From CAVVKW01 sp963761705 (GTDB lineage: Bacteria; Verrucomicrobiota; Verrucomicrobiia; Chthoniobacterales; JAATET01): DNA of 64,000 bases. Position numbers and translations under genes: made by a program. This document shows positions 56,148 to 63,118 of this stretch, one piece after another; position 1 is the stretch's first letter; each line of letters opens with the position of its first letter. The stretch spans positions 2,046,001-2,110,000 of the forward strand of contig CAVXHK010000001.1 in assembly GCA_963761705.1 (NCBI GenBank), given 5' to 3'. Below the pieces are notes generated by a model, which worked only from the letters and a program-made list of their open reading frames with translations, was not told the DNA's origin and ran no database searches.

Positions 56148-56424
56148 ATAACAATTTCATGCTGGACAGGACTTCATTCCTGAGATGCGGACTCAGTGAA
56201 TTCTTGGTTACAAGGTCGACAGGGCGCTCGGCCATATCCGTTAACTCACGCTCAAGCTGAATGAATGCAAGAAGGCTCTTGGGCGCGTCAAAATCAACGA
56301 GAAGATCAAGGTCGCTTTTGGCGGTGTCCTCCCCGCGAGATGCCGAGCCAAAGAGTGCAACCAGAGTCGCGCCATCCGAGCGACACCGGTCGACCAACGA
56401 TGATAAACGTTCTTGAGCGATCAT
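56137..56424 (-). CDS. mntA: MntA-like nucleotidyltransferase antitoxin
   Basis: A 95-residue minimal nucleotidyltransferase with ALFGSASRGEDTAKSDLDLLVDF, the GS-X10-DXD active site of MntA-type antitoxins that neutralise HepT by adding AMP. I chose ATG 56,424 because family members begin a few residues before the first helix; an alternative ATG at 56,463 lies nearer the attC. It precedes hepT in the same cassette. Confidence 0.85.
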   Translation of the reverse strand: MIAQERLSSLVDRCRSDGATLVALFGSASRGEDTAKSDLDLLVDFDAPKSLLAFIQLERELTDMAERPVDLVTKNSLSPHLRNEVLSSMKLLYGA

Positions 56425-56471
56425 CCTTCCATTTCTATCAGTTGTGCTCTTCGGAGCGAGCATTGTTTTAT

Positions 56472-56599
56472 GGGCGAACGTCAAGCTCAGCCACCCTGAG
56501 CGGGTAACCGAGCCAACCCTGATGTGAGCTGCAAGTTGCAGGTCCAGAGCAACCCCAGCCGGGGAGCGGCTAGGGGTTGGCTGCAGCGCCTTGTTAGGC
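56472..56599 (-). repeat. attC 2, closing the DUF3592 cassette
   Basis: R'' on the minus strand is GCCTAAC (56,599-56,593) and R' is GTTCGCC (56,478-56,472). R' differs by one base from the R'' of attC 1 that ends the same cassette. Confidence 0.85.
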
Positions 56600-56608
56600 T
56601 GTATTGTA

Positions 56609-57058
56609 CTACTTGAATTCCATCCACAGACATACACCGAGCCCTACAAGCACACAAATAATTGCCAAGTAGTTGGTGATAGAATCACCTGTTTGCAACG
56701 TTGCTTGCTTTGGGTCGGTCGGATTGTAAAAGACTTCGATATCTTTTCCGGGCTGATTGTTATTCACAAATGCGAAGTCAGCCGCTGCGGACATGTGGTA
56801 TCCTTTGATCCTCGAGGTGTAGTCGCGACCGTCTACGTTGTATCTGTTATGGACCTTTGCGTAATGAGTTGATCTCCCTTTATCCGAGCGACTTGTTCCA
56901 AGCTCATTTGATAAAATCGTTCCGTTTGTCGAGGGCCATGATTCCGATGCTTTCGCGAGCATGATATAATGGAAAAGTTTCACGAGACTCCACAATAGGA
57001 GCAGCGCAAATGCGATTATCACAATTGAAATAACGGAAAGCCCGCGCAAAACATCCAT
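56609..57058 (-). CDS. DUF3592-like membrane protein (cassette gene)
   Basis: A 149-residue protein with two membrane helices, IVIIAFALLLLWSLVKLFHYIML near 13-35 and NYLAIICVLVGLGVCLW near 128-144, enclosing an exposed domain. SWPSTNGTILSNE, HNRYNVDGRDYTS and KDIEVFYNPTDPKQATLQTG are the DUF3592 pattern. The function is unknown. DUF3592 proteins are frequent passengers in chromosomal integrons. It fills its cassette and ends just before the attC 2 arm. Confidence 0.8.
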   Translation of the reverse strand: MDVLRGLSVISIVIIAFALLLLWSLVKLFHYIMLAKASESWPSTNGTILSNELGTSRSDKGRSTHYAKVHNRYNVDGRDYTSRIKGYHMSAAADFAFVNNNQPGKDIEVFYNPTDPKQATLQTGDSITNYLAIICVLVGLGVCLWMEFK

Positions 57059-57104
57059 CGTCTTGATTAGGTTAGTCTTGGAAGTTGAAAAGCACAGTAT
57101 GAAT

Positions 57105-57230
57105 GCCTAACGTCAAGTCCAGCCACCCTGAACGGGCGACCGGATGCTACTGGTGATCAACTGCCGGTAGAGCGTCCGCGCAACCCCAGGAGCGAAGCGG
57201 ATAGGGGTTGGCTGCAGCGCCTTGCTGGGC
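57105..57230 (-). repeat. attC 3, closing the YefM/YoeB cassette
   Basis: R'' on the minus strand is GCCCAGC, a variant with C in place of A in the usual AAC, and R' is GTTAGGC (57,111-57,105). R' matches exactly the reverse of the R'' of attC 2, as expected for the two ends of one cassette. Confidence 0.82.
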
Positions 57231-57231
57231 C

Positions 57232-57495
57232 TCATTCGTAATGGCTCCATAATCGAAGAACCTTCACGATCCGTTGCTCCTCGATCACTTGATAAACTAG
57301 TCTATGCTGAATGTTGATTCGTCGCGAACACGCTCCAGCCATATCACCAATGAGCTTCTCGTAGGGAGGAGGAGTTTGGTAGGGATTCTCGGAAATTATC
57401 GCCAATAATCTTTCAGCCTTCGGGCGTAGTCCCGCACTTCCGAGTTTCTTTGCGTCTTTCTGTGCCAGCTTTGTGTAAACAAGATTGAAACTCAC
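57232..57495 (-). CDS. yoeB: YoeB-family mRNA interferase toxin
   Basis: An 87-residue RelE-fold toxin. Family residues are in YEKLIGDMAGACSRRINIQHRLVYQVIEEQ and the C-terminal LWSHYE, with the His-Tyr pair used for ribosome-dependent mRNA cleavage. It overlaps the antitoxin by four bases (ATGA) and stops immediately before the attC 3 R'' box. Confidence 0.9.
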   Translation of the reverse strand: MSFNLVYTKLAQKDAKKLGSAGLRPKAERLLAIISENPYQTPPPYEKLIGDMAGACSRRINIQHRLVYQVIEEQRIVKVLRLWSHYE

Positions 57496-57734
57496 CAGGA
57501 CAAAATCTTGTCACAGTCCGTAAGTGGGGTTGCAATCCCAGAAATGATCGATTCGCGCATTCCGGGGATCGAAGAAAGATAGAGAGTCTCTTGGATGGCT
57601 CTCCAGTCTTCTTCTGAGACTAAAACGGCGTTCCCACGCTTTCCGGTGATCTGAATCGGCTCATGTGAGGTAGCTGTATCGTCCAACAGTTGATAGATTT
57701 TCGAGAGTGCTTCGGTTGCGGAGATAGTCTGCAT
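57492..57734 (-). CDS. yefM: YefM/Phd-family antitoxin
   Basis: An 80-residue protein with the YefM/Phd DNA-binding fold: ISATEALSKIYQLLDDTATSHEPIQITGKRGNAVLVSEEDWRAIQETLYLSSIPGM. The first 50 residues dimerise and bind the promoter, and the C-terminal part binds YoeB. The ATG at 57,734 leaves a leader of about 45 bases to the next attC, enough for its own promoter. Confidence 0.9.
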   Translation of the reverse strand: MQTISATEALSKIYQLLDDTATSHEPIQITGKRGNAVLVSEEDWRAIQETLYLSSIPGMRESIISGIATPLTDCDKILSW

Positions 57735-57780
57735 GGATAAAGCGTCCGCAAAAGCGTGCGGGTTGTCAAGGATGCTCTAT

Positions 57781-57908
57781 GGCCCAACGTCAAGCTCAGT
57801 CACCCCGAACGGGCCAACTGAGGCTACTGGTGATCAACTGCCGGCAAATGGTCCGCGCAACCCCTAAGAGCGAAGCGGCTAGGGGTTGGCTGCAGCGCCT
57901 TGTTCGGC
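57781..57908 (-). repeat. attC 4, closing the IS-disrupted cassette
   Basis: R'' on the minus strand is GCCGAAC (57,908-57,902) and R' is GTTGGGC(C) at its left end. R' matches the variant R'' of attC 3 except for one base. R'' lacks TAA, and the cassette gene reads through it to a TAG at 57,881-57,879. Confidence 0.85.
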
Positions 57909-58157
57909 TGTATTGTTATGAATGATGAGAGCAAGTCCTGAAACAATATCTTCAATCTTTCCAGTAGCAATCTTAGTCCCATCCTTCAAAGCGTAATCTC
58001 CGCCTAAGACAAAGGTTCCTGCTGAGATCGAGTCCGGAAGTGCTGAAGTTGCTGGTAGGTCGATAGTTGAGGATTCTACAGTTGGTGATGTTGTAAGAGA
58101 TGAACTTCCAATAATGAGAGTGAGTTTCGTGCCATTCGAGGTGTTGCTCGCCAGAAT
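57879..58157 (-). pseudogene. Disrupted cassette gene, 3' part
   Basis: This is the C-terminal half of the secreted unknown protein. With one copy of the 9-bp target duplication removed it joins in frame to the 5' part at 59,462. The joined protein would be 175 residues. This half contains SNTSNGTKLTLIIGSSSL, a Ser/Thr-rich middle, FVLGGDYALKDGTKIATGKIEDIVSGLALI and the tail AEQGAAANP, which is encoded by the attC. The function is unknown. Confidence 0.8.
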
Positions 58158-59461
58158 CACGGGTGTCCGGTTAAGACCGGATTGAGAAATTGTTAGAGTC
58201 TGGAAGTAAGGGATTTGTGTCCGAAAAGTGATGTGAGGGATTTGAAGTTGCCAATGGTATCGGGGACGCTTTGCGGCCATGAATTCCGGCCGCTTTGTTC
58301 TCTCGCAGATCCTCGATCAAGTGCATTGGCAGACGCTCTCGCGTCTGGTGACGCGCTACAATGCCGAGTCGAAGGTTCGGCATTTCGGCTGTCGTCAGCA
58401 GCTGTTCTGCATGGCTTTCGCGCAATTGACGTGGCGCGAGGGGCTGCGCGACATCGAAACGTGTCTCAATGCGCGGCCAGAAGCTCTCTACCATCTTGGC
58501 TTTCGGGAACCGATAGCCAGATCGACTCTGGCCGATGCCAACGAGGTGCGGGACTGGCGAGTGTGGGAGGATTTGGCAAAGGGTCTGATCCGCAAGGCTC
58601 GGACGCTTTACGCGGGAGAGGACCTTGGCCTGAATTTGGAAAATACGGTTTACGCGCTGGACTCGACGACCGTCGATCTCTCGCTGACGCTCTTCCCGTG
58701 GGCGGACTTCCGCAAAACCAAGGCCGGGATCAAACTGCATACCCAGATCGACCTGCGTGGGCCGATTCCCACCTGCATTCACATCACGGTTGCCCGCAGC
58801 CACGATGTTCTCTGGCTCGACGAGTTGATTTTCGAGCCCGGTGCTTTCTACGTCATGGACCGAGGATACATGGACTTCGGTCGTCTCAATCACATCGTTT
58901 CGGCGGAGGCCTTCTTCGTGACCCGAGCCAAGGACAACCTGCGCTTCTCGCGTCAACGCTCCCTTCCTGTGGACCAAAGTACCGGGCTGCGAAGCGACCA
59001 GATCGGGAAGCCCAAGCTTGCCGCCGCTCGTGCAGCCTATCCCGGTCTGCTTCGCAAGGTGCGCTACTTCGACGCACAGACGGGCCGCGACCTGGTTTTC
59101 CTGACCAACCACCTCGACGTCCCGGCGCTCACCGTTGCCCAACTCTACCGAATGCGCTGGCACATCGAACTCTTCTTCCGCTGGATCAAGGGACATCTGC
59201 GCATCAAGCACTACTTCGGAACGAGTCCCAATGCCGTCAAAACCCAAATCTGGATCGCCATGTCGGTCTATCTCATGGTTGCCATCCTTCACAAGCAGCA
59301 CAACCTTCCCGGAACGCTCCACAGAACTTTGCAGCTTTTAAGTATCCATCCATTTGAGAAAACTCCTCTCCATGAACTACTTGCGGAATCCGACTTCAAC
59401 TCTTTCACGGCCTTAGACTCTAACCGATTGAATCTGTGGGACTTATAACCGGACGCTCGTG
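58158..59461 (+). mobile_element. IS4-family insertion sequence inside a cassette
   Basis: A 1,304-bp element. Its ends are the imperfect 16-bp inverted repeats CACGGGTGTCCGGTTA (left) and CACGAGCGTCCGGTTA (right, read inward), and a second matching block GTTAGAGTCT occurs further inside on both sides. It is flanked by a 9-bp direct duplication CGCCAGAAT at 58,149-58,157 and 59,462-59,470, as expected for IS4 relatives. The single gene is intact, so the element could still be active. It lies opposite to the cassette gene it interrupts. Confidence 0.9.
58279..59448 (+). CDS. IS4-family DDE transposase
   Basis: A 389-residue transposase. The N-terminal DUF4372-like region is visible (FGCRQQLFCMAFAQLTWREGLRDIETCLNARPEALYHLGF). 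ALDSTTVDLSL carries the first catalytic Asp and YVMDRGYMDFGRL the second. YRMRWHIELFFRWIKGHLRIK is the YREK signature (Y-X2-R-X3-E-X6-K) with the catalytic Glu. It appears full length and ends 13 bases before the right end of the element. It catalyses cut-and-paste transposition. Confidence 0.93.
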   Translation: MNSGRFVLSQILDQVHWQTLSRLVTRYNAESKVRHFGCRQQLFCMAFAQLTWREGLRDIETCLNARPEALYHLGFREPIARSTLADANEVRDWRVWEDLAKGLIRKARTLYAGEDLGLNLENTVYALDSTTVDLSLTLFPWADFRKTKAGIKLHTQIDLRGPIPTCIHITVARSHDVLWLDELIFEPGAFYVMDRGYMDFGRLNHIVSAEAFFVTRAKDNLRFSRQRSLPVDQSTGLRSDQIGKPKLAAARAAYPGLLRKVRYFDAQTGRDLVFLTNHLDVPALTVAQLYRMRWHIELFFRWIKGHLRIKHYFGTSPNAVKTQIWIAMSVYLMVAILHKQHNLPGTLHRTLQLLSIHPFEKTPLHELLAESDFNSFTALDSNRLNLWDL

Positions 59462-59719
59462 CGCCAGAATATAAATATCCTTCCCCTGCAGATCTTCTGA
59501 TGGACCTGTGAGAGCGTTGGTGCCGACGGATTCCACCAACACACCATTTCGTATCTCGGACACCGCTGCGTCGAACGTGCCGGGCTGTAAATCAACTTTC
59601 GATTGCCAATAGCTAATTCCTAAATGGCGAGCAAGTGCGCTGGTCGAAAGATCTGCGGATTCTGCAATCGGAAGTGTGCAGCCGATAAAGGCTAGAGCTA
59701 TATATTGAATGAATTTCAT
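59462..59719 (-). pseudogene. Disrupted cassette gene, 5' part (signal peptide)
   Basis: This is the N-terminal half of the secreted cassette protein. ATG 59,719 gives MKFIQYIALAFIGCTLPIAESA, a signal peptide or short membrane anchor. LARHLGISYWQSKVDLQPGTFDAAVSEIRNGVLVES and LQGKDIYILA follow, where the insertion sequence interrupts. It continues in frame at 58,148. I do not recognise the family. Confidence 0.8.
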
Positions 59720-59816
59720 ATTGGAGATCTGTTGGAGGTTGTTTGTTATCATCGAATCATGCAGAGGACTCTATTGCGCCCGATTGACTGGAAATATGCT
59801 GTTCAAGATTGAATGA

Positions 59817-59945
59817 GCCGAACGTCAAGCTCAGCCACCCTGAACGGGCGGTCTGAGGCTACTGGTGATCAACTGCCGGTAGAGGGTCCGCGCAACCCCA
59901 GGAGCGAAGCGGCTAGGGGTTGGCTGCAGCGCCGCCTTGTTCGGT
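59817..59945 (-). repeat. attC 5, closing the VapBC cassette
   Basis: R'' on the minus strand is ACCGAAC (59,945-59,939) and R' is GTTCGGC (59,823-59,817). R' matches the R'' of attC 4 exactly, the two ends of the IS-bearing cassette. This confirms that the insertion sequence entered one pre-existing cassette. It is one of the longest sites, with GCC duplicated in the right arm. Confidence 0.87.
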
Positions 59946-59946
59946 G

Positions 59947-60351
59947 TCATTCCGTTTGTAGTAGTGAGATCGGAATATGCGCTGAGAAATGACTAAAATC
60001 AGGATCAGAGGTGAGAATTGAATAGCCGCGGCGCACAGCAAATCCACATATCAGGAAATCAATGAGACTGCCTTGAACGCCGTTCGTCATACAAAGATTT
60101 GAGAATCTTGCAGCTTCTTCATGATCTTCAGTTTCGACTTCTGCGTCTGGAAATGCTCTTAGGACCTCCCTGAGTCGATTGTATTGCTCTTGGTGACGGA
60201 TCCCGGAGAGGAGTTCTTGTCTCACAACGCCGAGAAGAACAGCACGTGAACTGCGGATCAATTCAGAGAGTATCTGCGTGCCGTGAGATGTGGAGATTGA
60301 GCGACGGCGTAGGGCAAGAGACCATATTGATGTGTCGACAATGACCTTCAT
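59947..60351 (-). CDS. vapC: VapC-family PIN-domain toxin
   Basis: A 134-residue PIN ribonuclease. VIVDTSIWSLAL carries the first catalytic Asp, VRQELLSGIRH the Glu, and GSLIDFLICGFAVRRGYSILTSDPDFSHF the remaining acidic residues. VapC toxins usually cut tRNA or rRNA. Its start shares one base with the vapB stop, and it ends directly at the attC 5 arm. Confidence 0.9.
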   Translation of the reverse strand: MKVIVDTSIWSLALRRRSISTSHGTQILSELIRSSRAVLLGVVRQELLSGIRHQEQYNRLREVLRAFPDAEVETEDHEEAARFSNLCMTNGVQGSLIDFLICGFAVRRGYSILTSDPDFSHFSAHIPISLLQTE

Positions 60352-60548
60352 CAGCGCTCGCGGGCAACTTTGTAGTCATACGACGCCTCGTAATCAATCT
60401 TCCCGAAGAGTTGAAAGATCTCAAGTTGCTTGCGTCGCTGGACATACTCCTGAAGAGCTTCTTCGATAGTCGCTCGCTTTGACGTGTGTTGACCGAGTCG
60501 TTGTGCCTCAGTAATGAGTGGAATATTGAGTTCGACGTTTGTAGCCAT
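60351..60548 (-). CDS. vapB: VapB-family antitoxin (DUF2191 type)
   Basis: A 65-residue protein: ATNVELNIPLITEAQRLGQHTSKRATIEEALQEYVQRRKQLEIFQLFGKIDY, a ribbon-helix-helix-like antitoxin of the VapB type. I used ATG 60,548 because it matches the family start; an upstream ATG at 60,584 is near the attC. It is coupled to vapC by a one-base overlap. Confidence 0.85.
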   Translation of the reverse strand: MATNVELNIPLITEAQRLGQHTSKRATIEEALQEYVQRRKQLEIFQLFGKIDYEASYDYKVARER

Positions 60549-60593
60549 GTGCGAAATCTCGCACGTCGGGATGTGCGAGGTCAAGTTTCATCA

Positions 60594-60718
60594 CCGAACG
60601 TCAAGCTCAGCCACCCCGAACGGGTGAACTGAGGCTACTGGTGATCAACTGCGGGTAAGAGGTCCGCGCAACCCCAGGAGCGAAGCGGATAGGGGTTGGC
60701 TGCAGCGCCTTGTTCGGT
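60594..60718 (-). repeat. attC 6, closing the small-membrane-protein cassette
   Basis: R'' on the minus strand is ACCGAAC (60,718-60,712) and R' is GTTCGGTG (from 60,600 leftwards). R' matches the R'' of attC 5, including the extra G outside the box. Confidence 0.87.
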
Positions 60719-60723
60719 ATTTT

Positions 60724-61050
60724 TTAATGTTTCTTAGGTTTCCTTTGCATCCATATGTGGCCAATTGCGAAACCGCAAATAGACAGAACCAGTGGATAAA
60801 AATACTTAATATAAAAAGAAGGTTAATTCAATATTGAGTCACCCGGATCAAGCACTAAACCAGACACTTGCGTGTAAATCAATCCACCAGTAAGACCGAG
60901 AATTATCGCTAGGAGTGATCCTACATTTATCTTCTGATTTCTGAGGGCGAGTAAAATACCCCCAAAAAGAAAAGGCCAAATGTAAGGAATACATCCAAGG
61001 ACATCAAGAAGCGCCTTCGATCGGAAAGAACGGTCTTCGATTATCAGCAT
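60724..61050 (-). pseudogene. Small membrane protein of a cassette, with in-frame stop
   Basis: A 75-residue frame from ATG 61,050 encodes two or three hydrophobic segments (VLGCIPYIWPFLFGGILLALR, VGSLLAIILGLTGGLIYTQVSGLVL). It stops at a TAA at 60,825-60,823. The same frame then continues for 32 codons (IKYFYPLVLSICGFAIGHIWMQRKPKKH) to a TAA at 60,726, adding another helix with a basic end. The continuation looks like real membrane protein, so the gene may have gained a nonsense codon; alternatively there are two tiny genes. The function is unknown. Confidence 0.55.
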
Positions 61051-61137
61051 GAACCATAGATTCGATCAAAAGAGCGATGACGTAAATGCTGCAAATAGTG
61101 TGTAAACTATTACATGGATGCTGTTGTTCATTTCTTT

Positions 61138-61264
61138 GCCGAACGTCAAGCTCAGTCACCCCGATCGGGTGCCTGCGCTTCTGTTTTGTGATCAACTGCA
61201 ATCTAGGCGTCCGCCAACCCCGAGAGCGAAGCGGCTAGGGGTTGACAGCAGCGCCTTGTTAGCC
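61138..61264 (-). repeat. attC 7, closing the DUF433/DUF5615 cassette
   Basis: R'' on the minus strand is GGCTAAC (61,264-61,258) and R' is GTTCGGC (61,144-61,138). The middle is more divergent than in most sites (GTGCCTGCGCTTCTGTTTTG region). The toxin stop TAA lies in R''. Confidence 0.86.
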
Positions 61265-61603
61265 CTGTATGGCCTCTATTTTATCGATGTAGACGTTAAT
61301 TAACTTGTGCGAAGGGAGAAGTGACTCGATTTGTGCCCAAATGCGAGAAAGGAACTTCTGAAATTCGTGTTTCCGCATGTTGCCGATTCTCAAATGGACT
61401 ACCCACGGGGGCGGCGATGAAACCATAACCCGGTTCGAGAAATCGGCATCCTTTGTGATGATAACTAGCTGATTCGCTTGGGCGTAGAGCCAAATATTGC
61501 TATCCGAGACGCTTGATCCGAGGTCTGTGGAATGAACAGTCGGGAGAGATGGGGTGAATAAAATCTGACGGGGAGTATTCTCGTCGAACAAGAAGCCATT
61601 CAC
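61259..61603 (-). CDS. DUF5615 PIN-like toxin
   Basis: A 114-residue protein with the PIN-like DUF5615 signatures FLFDENTPRQ at the N-terminus and NIWLYAQANQLVIITKDADFSNR near residue 36-58. The acidic residues are likely to form a nuclease site. Such proteins are found paired with DUF433 antitoxin-like proteins, as here, with a four-base overlap. The stop codon is the TAA of attC 7. Confidence 0.85.
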   Translation of the reverse strand: MNGFLFDENTPRQILFTPSLPTVHSTDLGSSVSDSNIWLYAQANQLVIITKDADFSNRVMVSSPPPWVVHLRIGNMRKHEFQKFLSRIWAQIESLLPSHKLINVYIDKIEAIQG

Positions 61604-61821
61604 GCCGGCTCAAGCAGTGAGAAATGGTGCTTCATGAGATCTGACGAGAAGCTGATACAGGCAAGAACATCCTCGCGTCCGATTGTTGGGTATTCACATA
61701 AAACATCTTCGATGGAGTCACCCGCTGCGAGAAACTCTAAAATTGTCTTCGCAGTCACCCGAGAACCCGTGATGACCGGTTGACCGTTGCAGATATCAGG
61801 ATCGGTAGTGATGCGGTTCAT
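61600..61821 (-). CDS. DUF433 antitoxin-like protein
   Basis: A 73-residue helical protein: NRITTDPDICNGQPVITGSRVTAKTILEFLAAGDSIEDVLCEYPTIGREDVLACISFSSDL is the DUF433 signature, a winged-helix-like DNA-binding fold. I used ATG 61,821, which begins at the family start; an ATG at 61,863 would add 14 residues. It is the partner of the DUF5615 gene. Confidence 0.86.
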   Translation of the reverse strand: MNRITTDPDICNGQPVITGSRVTAKTILEFLAAGDSIEDVLCEYPTIGREDVLACISFSSDLMKHHFSLLEPA

Positions 61822-61867
61822 ATGAGACGGGAGAATACCAAAATTCTCGGCTGCTGCAACCATTCAC

Positions 61868-61994
61868 GGGCTAACGTCAAGCTCAGCCACCCCGAACGGG
61901 CGACCGGAGACTACTGGTGATCAACTGCCGGTTACGTGAACGCGCAACCCCAGGAGCGAAGCGGATAGGGGTTGGCTGCAGCGCCTTGTTAGCC
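61868..61994 (-). repeat. attC 8, closing a decayed cassette
   Basis: R'' on the minus strand is GGCTAAC (61,994-61,988) and R' is GTTAGCC(C) (61,874-61,868). R' matches the R'' of attC 7 over eight bases. Confidence 0.87.
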
Positions 61995-62225
61995 TGCATT
62001 TTTGAATGCCACGATCTCGCCGCCGCCCAAACAAACAACATCTTCGACAATGCACGGAGTCCGATCGATAATTCTTTGCAGATGTTCGCGTTGCAGTCCT
62101 GTTGCCGTCGTGGCGCTCGATGAGCTTCTGCGGGAGGGTAATCGTGGGAATGAAGTCGGATAAAGAAGTCGATTCGACATCACATGGAAAAATGAATAGA
62201 AATATCTTTCAGAACGCCGTGGCAA
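61989..62225 (-). pseudogene. Decayed cassette gene remnant
   Basis: A 78-codon frame fills this short cassette. Its C-terminus (LQREHLQRIIDRTPCIVEDVVCLGGGEIVAFKNAG) looks like protein, but its N-terminal half is Ser/Arg/Pro-rich. A neighbouring minus frame reads IPTITLPQKLIERH over the same stretch, suggesting a frameshift near 62,110. I cannot name the family. The attC at its start (attC 9) is also degenerate, consistent with a decaying cassette. It stops in the TAA of attC 8. Confidence 0.45.
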
Positions 62226-62286
62226 TCGTAGATGCAGTGAGTCGCGGCCCTCGCGTTCGCAGTCGGAGGACTCAGTATCTGTCTCT

Positions 62287-62412
62287 GTCCATCGTCGAGC
62301 TCAGCCAACCTGAACGGGCAACCGAAATTGTCTGGTGATCTTCTGGAAGTTGACGGTCCGCGCAACCCCAAGAGCGAAGCGGCTAGGGGTTGGCTGCAGC
62401 GCCTTGTTAGCT
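62287..62412 (-). repeat. attC 9, degenerate R' box, closing a ParE cassette
   Basis: R'' on the minus strand is AGCTAAC (62,412-62,406), normal. The opposite end reads ...GAGCTCGACGATGGAC where GAGCTTGACGTTAGCC-like sequence is expected, so the R' box is damaged. The centre is also divergent. This site may no longer be a good recombination target. Confidence 0.75.
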
Positions 62413-62712
62413 TTGTATTGTTTTAGTCCTATCGATCCAATACTCAGGTTCTCGATATGCGTGAGCAATGGCAATCACCCATAATGTCTCCTGACGCGTA
62501 AGGAAAGCGATGTAGTATGGGAAGACCTTCAAATTTACTCGGCGATATCCAGATTTACGGGCGCGGAACAAATCTGGTTTGCCCGCGATGAGCGCAATAT
62601 TGCGATCGGCCTCATCTTTAAAGCGCTGGCCCAGACTCGGATCGATTAACCGATAATATGTTATCGCTGAAAGAAATTCATCTCGAGCTTGCTCAATGAA
62701 TACGACATTCAT
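62407..62712 (-). CDS. RelE/ParE-family toxin
   Basis: A 101-residue RelE/ParE-superfamily toxin: NVVFIEQARDEFLSAITYYRLIDPSLGQRFKDEADRNIALIAGKPDLFRARKSGYRRVNLKVFPYYIAFLTRQETLWVIAIAHAYREPEYW. The KVFPYYIAF strand and the IAHAYREPEYW end are usual for the ParE-like group. The start overlaps the antitoxin by four bases. The stop is the TAA inside the attC 9 R'' box. Confidence 0.88.
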   Translation of the reverse strand: MNVVFIEQARDEFLSAITYYRLIDPSLGQRFKDEADRNIALIAGKPDLFRARKSGYRRVNLKVFPYYIAFLTRQETLWVIAIAHAYREPEYWIDRTKTIQS

Positions 62713-62936
62713 CGAGCAAGCGCTCTCTCTGCTGCTGCGTTGACGTCGTCGTATCGGAGTCCGGTGACTTTCCCCGAGTCAATTGCGGCAACCCTAGCAG
62801 CAAGCTCACCTTCCCAGACTTCGTCGACACCGGAGTTGCCGAATTCTCCGTCAACATCCAAAAGGAGGGATGCCAATGTAAGTCTTTGATGATTGGGGAG
62901 TTGAAGTGCCTCCTTTGTCAGTTGAGATAATGCCAT
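62709..62936 (-). CDS. Addiction-module component antitoxin (TIGR02574-like)
   Basis: A 75-residue protein: LTKEALQLPNHQRLTLASLLLDVDGEFGNSGVDEVWEGELAARVAAIDSGKVTGLRYDDVNAAAERALAR. The pattern (LxxxxRxxLAxxLLxS, then VDExWxxEIxRRxxxxxxG) is that of the putative addiction-module component family, usual partner of ParE-like toxins. The start is ATG 62,936, with ATG 62,942 also possible. Confidence 0.87.
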   Translation of the reverse strand: MALSQLTKEALQLPNHQRLTLASLLLDVDGEFGNSGVDEVWEGELAARVAAIDSGKVTGLRYDDVNAAAERALAR

Positions 62937-62989
62937 CGCCATAACCAGATCGTTGCAGAGGCGAGCCGTTGCGTCAAAGCCCAATTGAT

Positions 62990-63116
62990 GAGCTAACGTC
63001 AAGCTCAGCCACCCCGAACGGGCGACCGGATGCAACTGGTGATCAACTGCCTGTGGCGGGACCGCGCAACCCCAGGAGCGAAGCGGATAGGGGTTGGCTG
63101 CAGCGTCTTGTTAGCT
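62990..63116 (-). repeat. attC 10, closing a second ParE cassette
   Basis: R'' on the minus strand is AGCTAAC (63,116-63,110) and R' is GTTAGCTC (from 62,997 leftwards). R' matches the R'' of attC 9 exactly over the box, so the ParE cassette is bounded by a consistent pair even though attC 9 is damaged at its other end. Confidence 0.87.
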
Positions 63117-63118
63117 CT

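Noticed and set aside
58165..59454. IS ends at the GTCCGG motif
   Set aside because: These ends give no matching target duplication. Extending both to CACG... gives 16-bp repeats and a perfect 9-bp duplication.
57781..59945. Two independent genes flanking the insertion sequence
   Set aside because: They join in frame after removal of the IS and one target duplication, so they are halves of one gene.
61004..61201. 65-codon minus-strand frame overlapping attC 7
   Set aside because: It reads into the attC in a frame that gives no conserved sequence and competes with the better membrane-protein frame.
62102..62338. Plus-strand frame in the decayed cassette
   Set aside because: It crosses attC 9 against the direction of all other cassette genes and has no motif.
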